Part shown: one piece after another, positions 63,541-64,000 of the stretch
Numbering within the stretch: position 1 is the first letter of the stretch
Layout: each line of letters starts with the position of its first letter
Origin: Aspidiotus rigidus
Lineage: Eukaryota > Arthropoda > Insecta > Hemiptera > Diaspididae
Direction: 5' to 3'
Length of the DNA stretch: 64,000 nt
Assembly (NCBI GenBank): GCA_035079385.1
Contig: JAVHKY010000034.1
Location: 868,001 to 932,000 of the forward strand
The notes under the pieces: model-generated
Told to the model about the DNA's origin: nothing
Seen by the model: the letters and a program-made list of their open reading frames with translations, nothing else
The model's database searches: none
Program-made: the position numbers and the translations under genes

Positions 63541-64000
63541 TAATAATTTGTACACCGCATACTATATTTTTCAACTATAAATGATAATCTCTCTGTTTGG
63601 TAGACGGTCAGGAGCAGATCAGTGCTGGATTGCGGTAGACCACACGCCTAGCCTTTTATAATTATTCAAAAATCCATCTGACGACGTCATGAACTGCCAA
63701 CCCGTCTCTATGACGTCATCAACTAAACTATAACTCACATCCCAGTGAATACAAACCTCGGTTAACCGATTTTATCTATCAGCCTGCGCTTTTGTGCTCA
63801 AAATTCAATCATAAAATTTATTTTGCTTACTCAATTGACAGTAGACTTTTCTCCTACCGTCACCGCAGCTCCGTTTCAATCCTAACAGCCCGAATCGAAG
63901 CCATCTTCCAATGCCGAGGGTCCTTCCTCCACCACCACCACTAAACACCTTCTTCGTTTCTCAAGACTCTATACTTGCCTGAACCGCAATTACCAACGTC
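63541..64000. other. Window end, no gene seen
   Basis: 63675-63730 has two gacgtcat sites and an aaactataactca word that resembles the CRE-palindrome region at 14440-14500, so both may belong to one repeat family. The last 150 bases are C-rich with a short plus-strand frame, not recognised. Confidence 0.4.

Overview
This is a eukaryotic, AT-rich window. Split genes with GT..AG introns, non-LTR and Penelope retroelements, a Helentron-like element and several MITEs point to an arthropod, most probably an insect; a hemipteran-like genome is only my guess. Host genes are sparse and the rest is a graveyard of nested mobile elements.

Layout. 1-8434, minus strand: the first ~996 codons of an ABCC1/MRP-type ABC transporter in 20 exons whose splice phases all agree; the 3' half lies beyond base 1. 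8435-11617: no gene. 11618-14207: an intact, apparently recent Penelope-like element (PLE) with 168-bp terminal inverted repeats, a 14-bp target duplication and a 723-aa RT/GIY-YIG protein. 16880-23073: a ~330-bp inverted repeat enclosing a broken Cys-rich gene and a broken LINE with RT and RNase H. 23100-28930: LINE scrap, fold-back MITE, 84-bp palindrome, mariner scrap. 29829-30505: an unidentified small spliced gene, minus strand. 31802-39335: an AT-rich virus-like element with two minus-strand and three plus-strand genes diverging from a short repeat-filled spacer, including a broken protein-primed-type family B DNA polymerase, followed by a 282-bp tandem repeat. 40233-46714, minus strand: a complete 223-aa clarin-family four-membrane-span gene in 4 exons, with a long first intron filled by repeats. 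48608-49030, minus strand: a secreted protein made of Cys-Ala-Pro-Pro heptads with a clear TATA/initiator promoter. 50835-60345: a nest: a PLE copy with a 5' inversion (twin-priming signature) was split by a Helentron-like element, whose own Rep gene was hit by a hAT MITE; LINE pieces flank it. 62240-63540: a degenerate minisatellite.

How it works together. The transporter and clarin genes are host genes on the same strand, unrelated in function. The virus-like block looks like one mobile replicon: the polymerase copies it and the small zinc proteins and coiled-coil protein are its accessory genes; I saw no capsid, packaging ATPase or integrase gene. Most other sequence is layered retroelement and DNA transposon debris, and the insertion order can be read from the breaks. 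Several reading frames break at homopolymers, so some lesions may be assembly errors.
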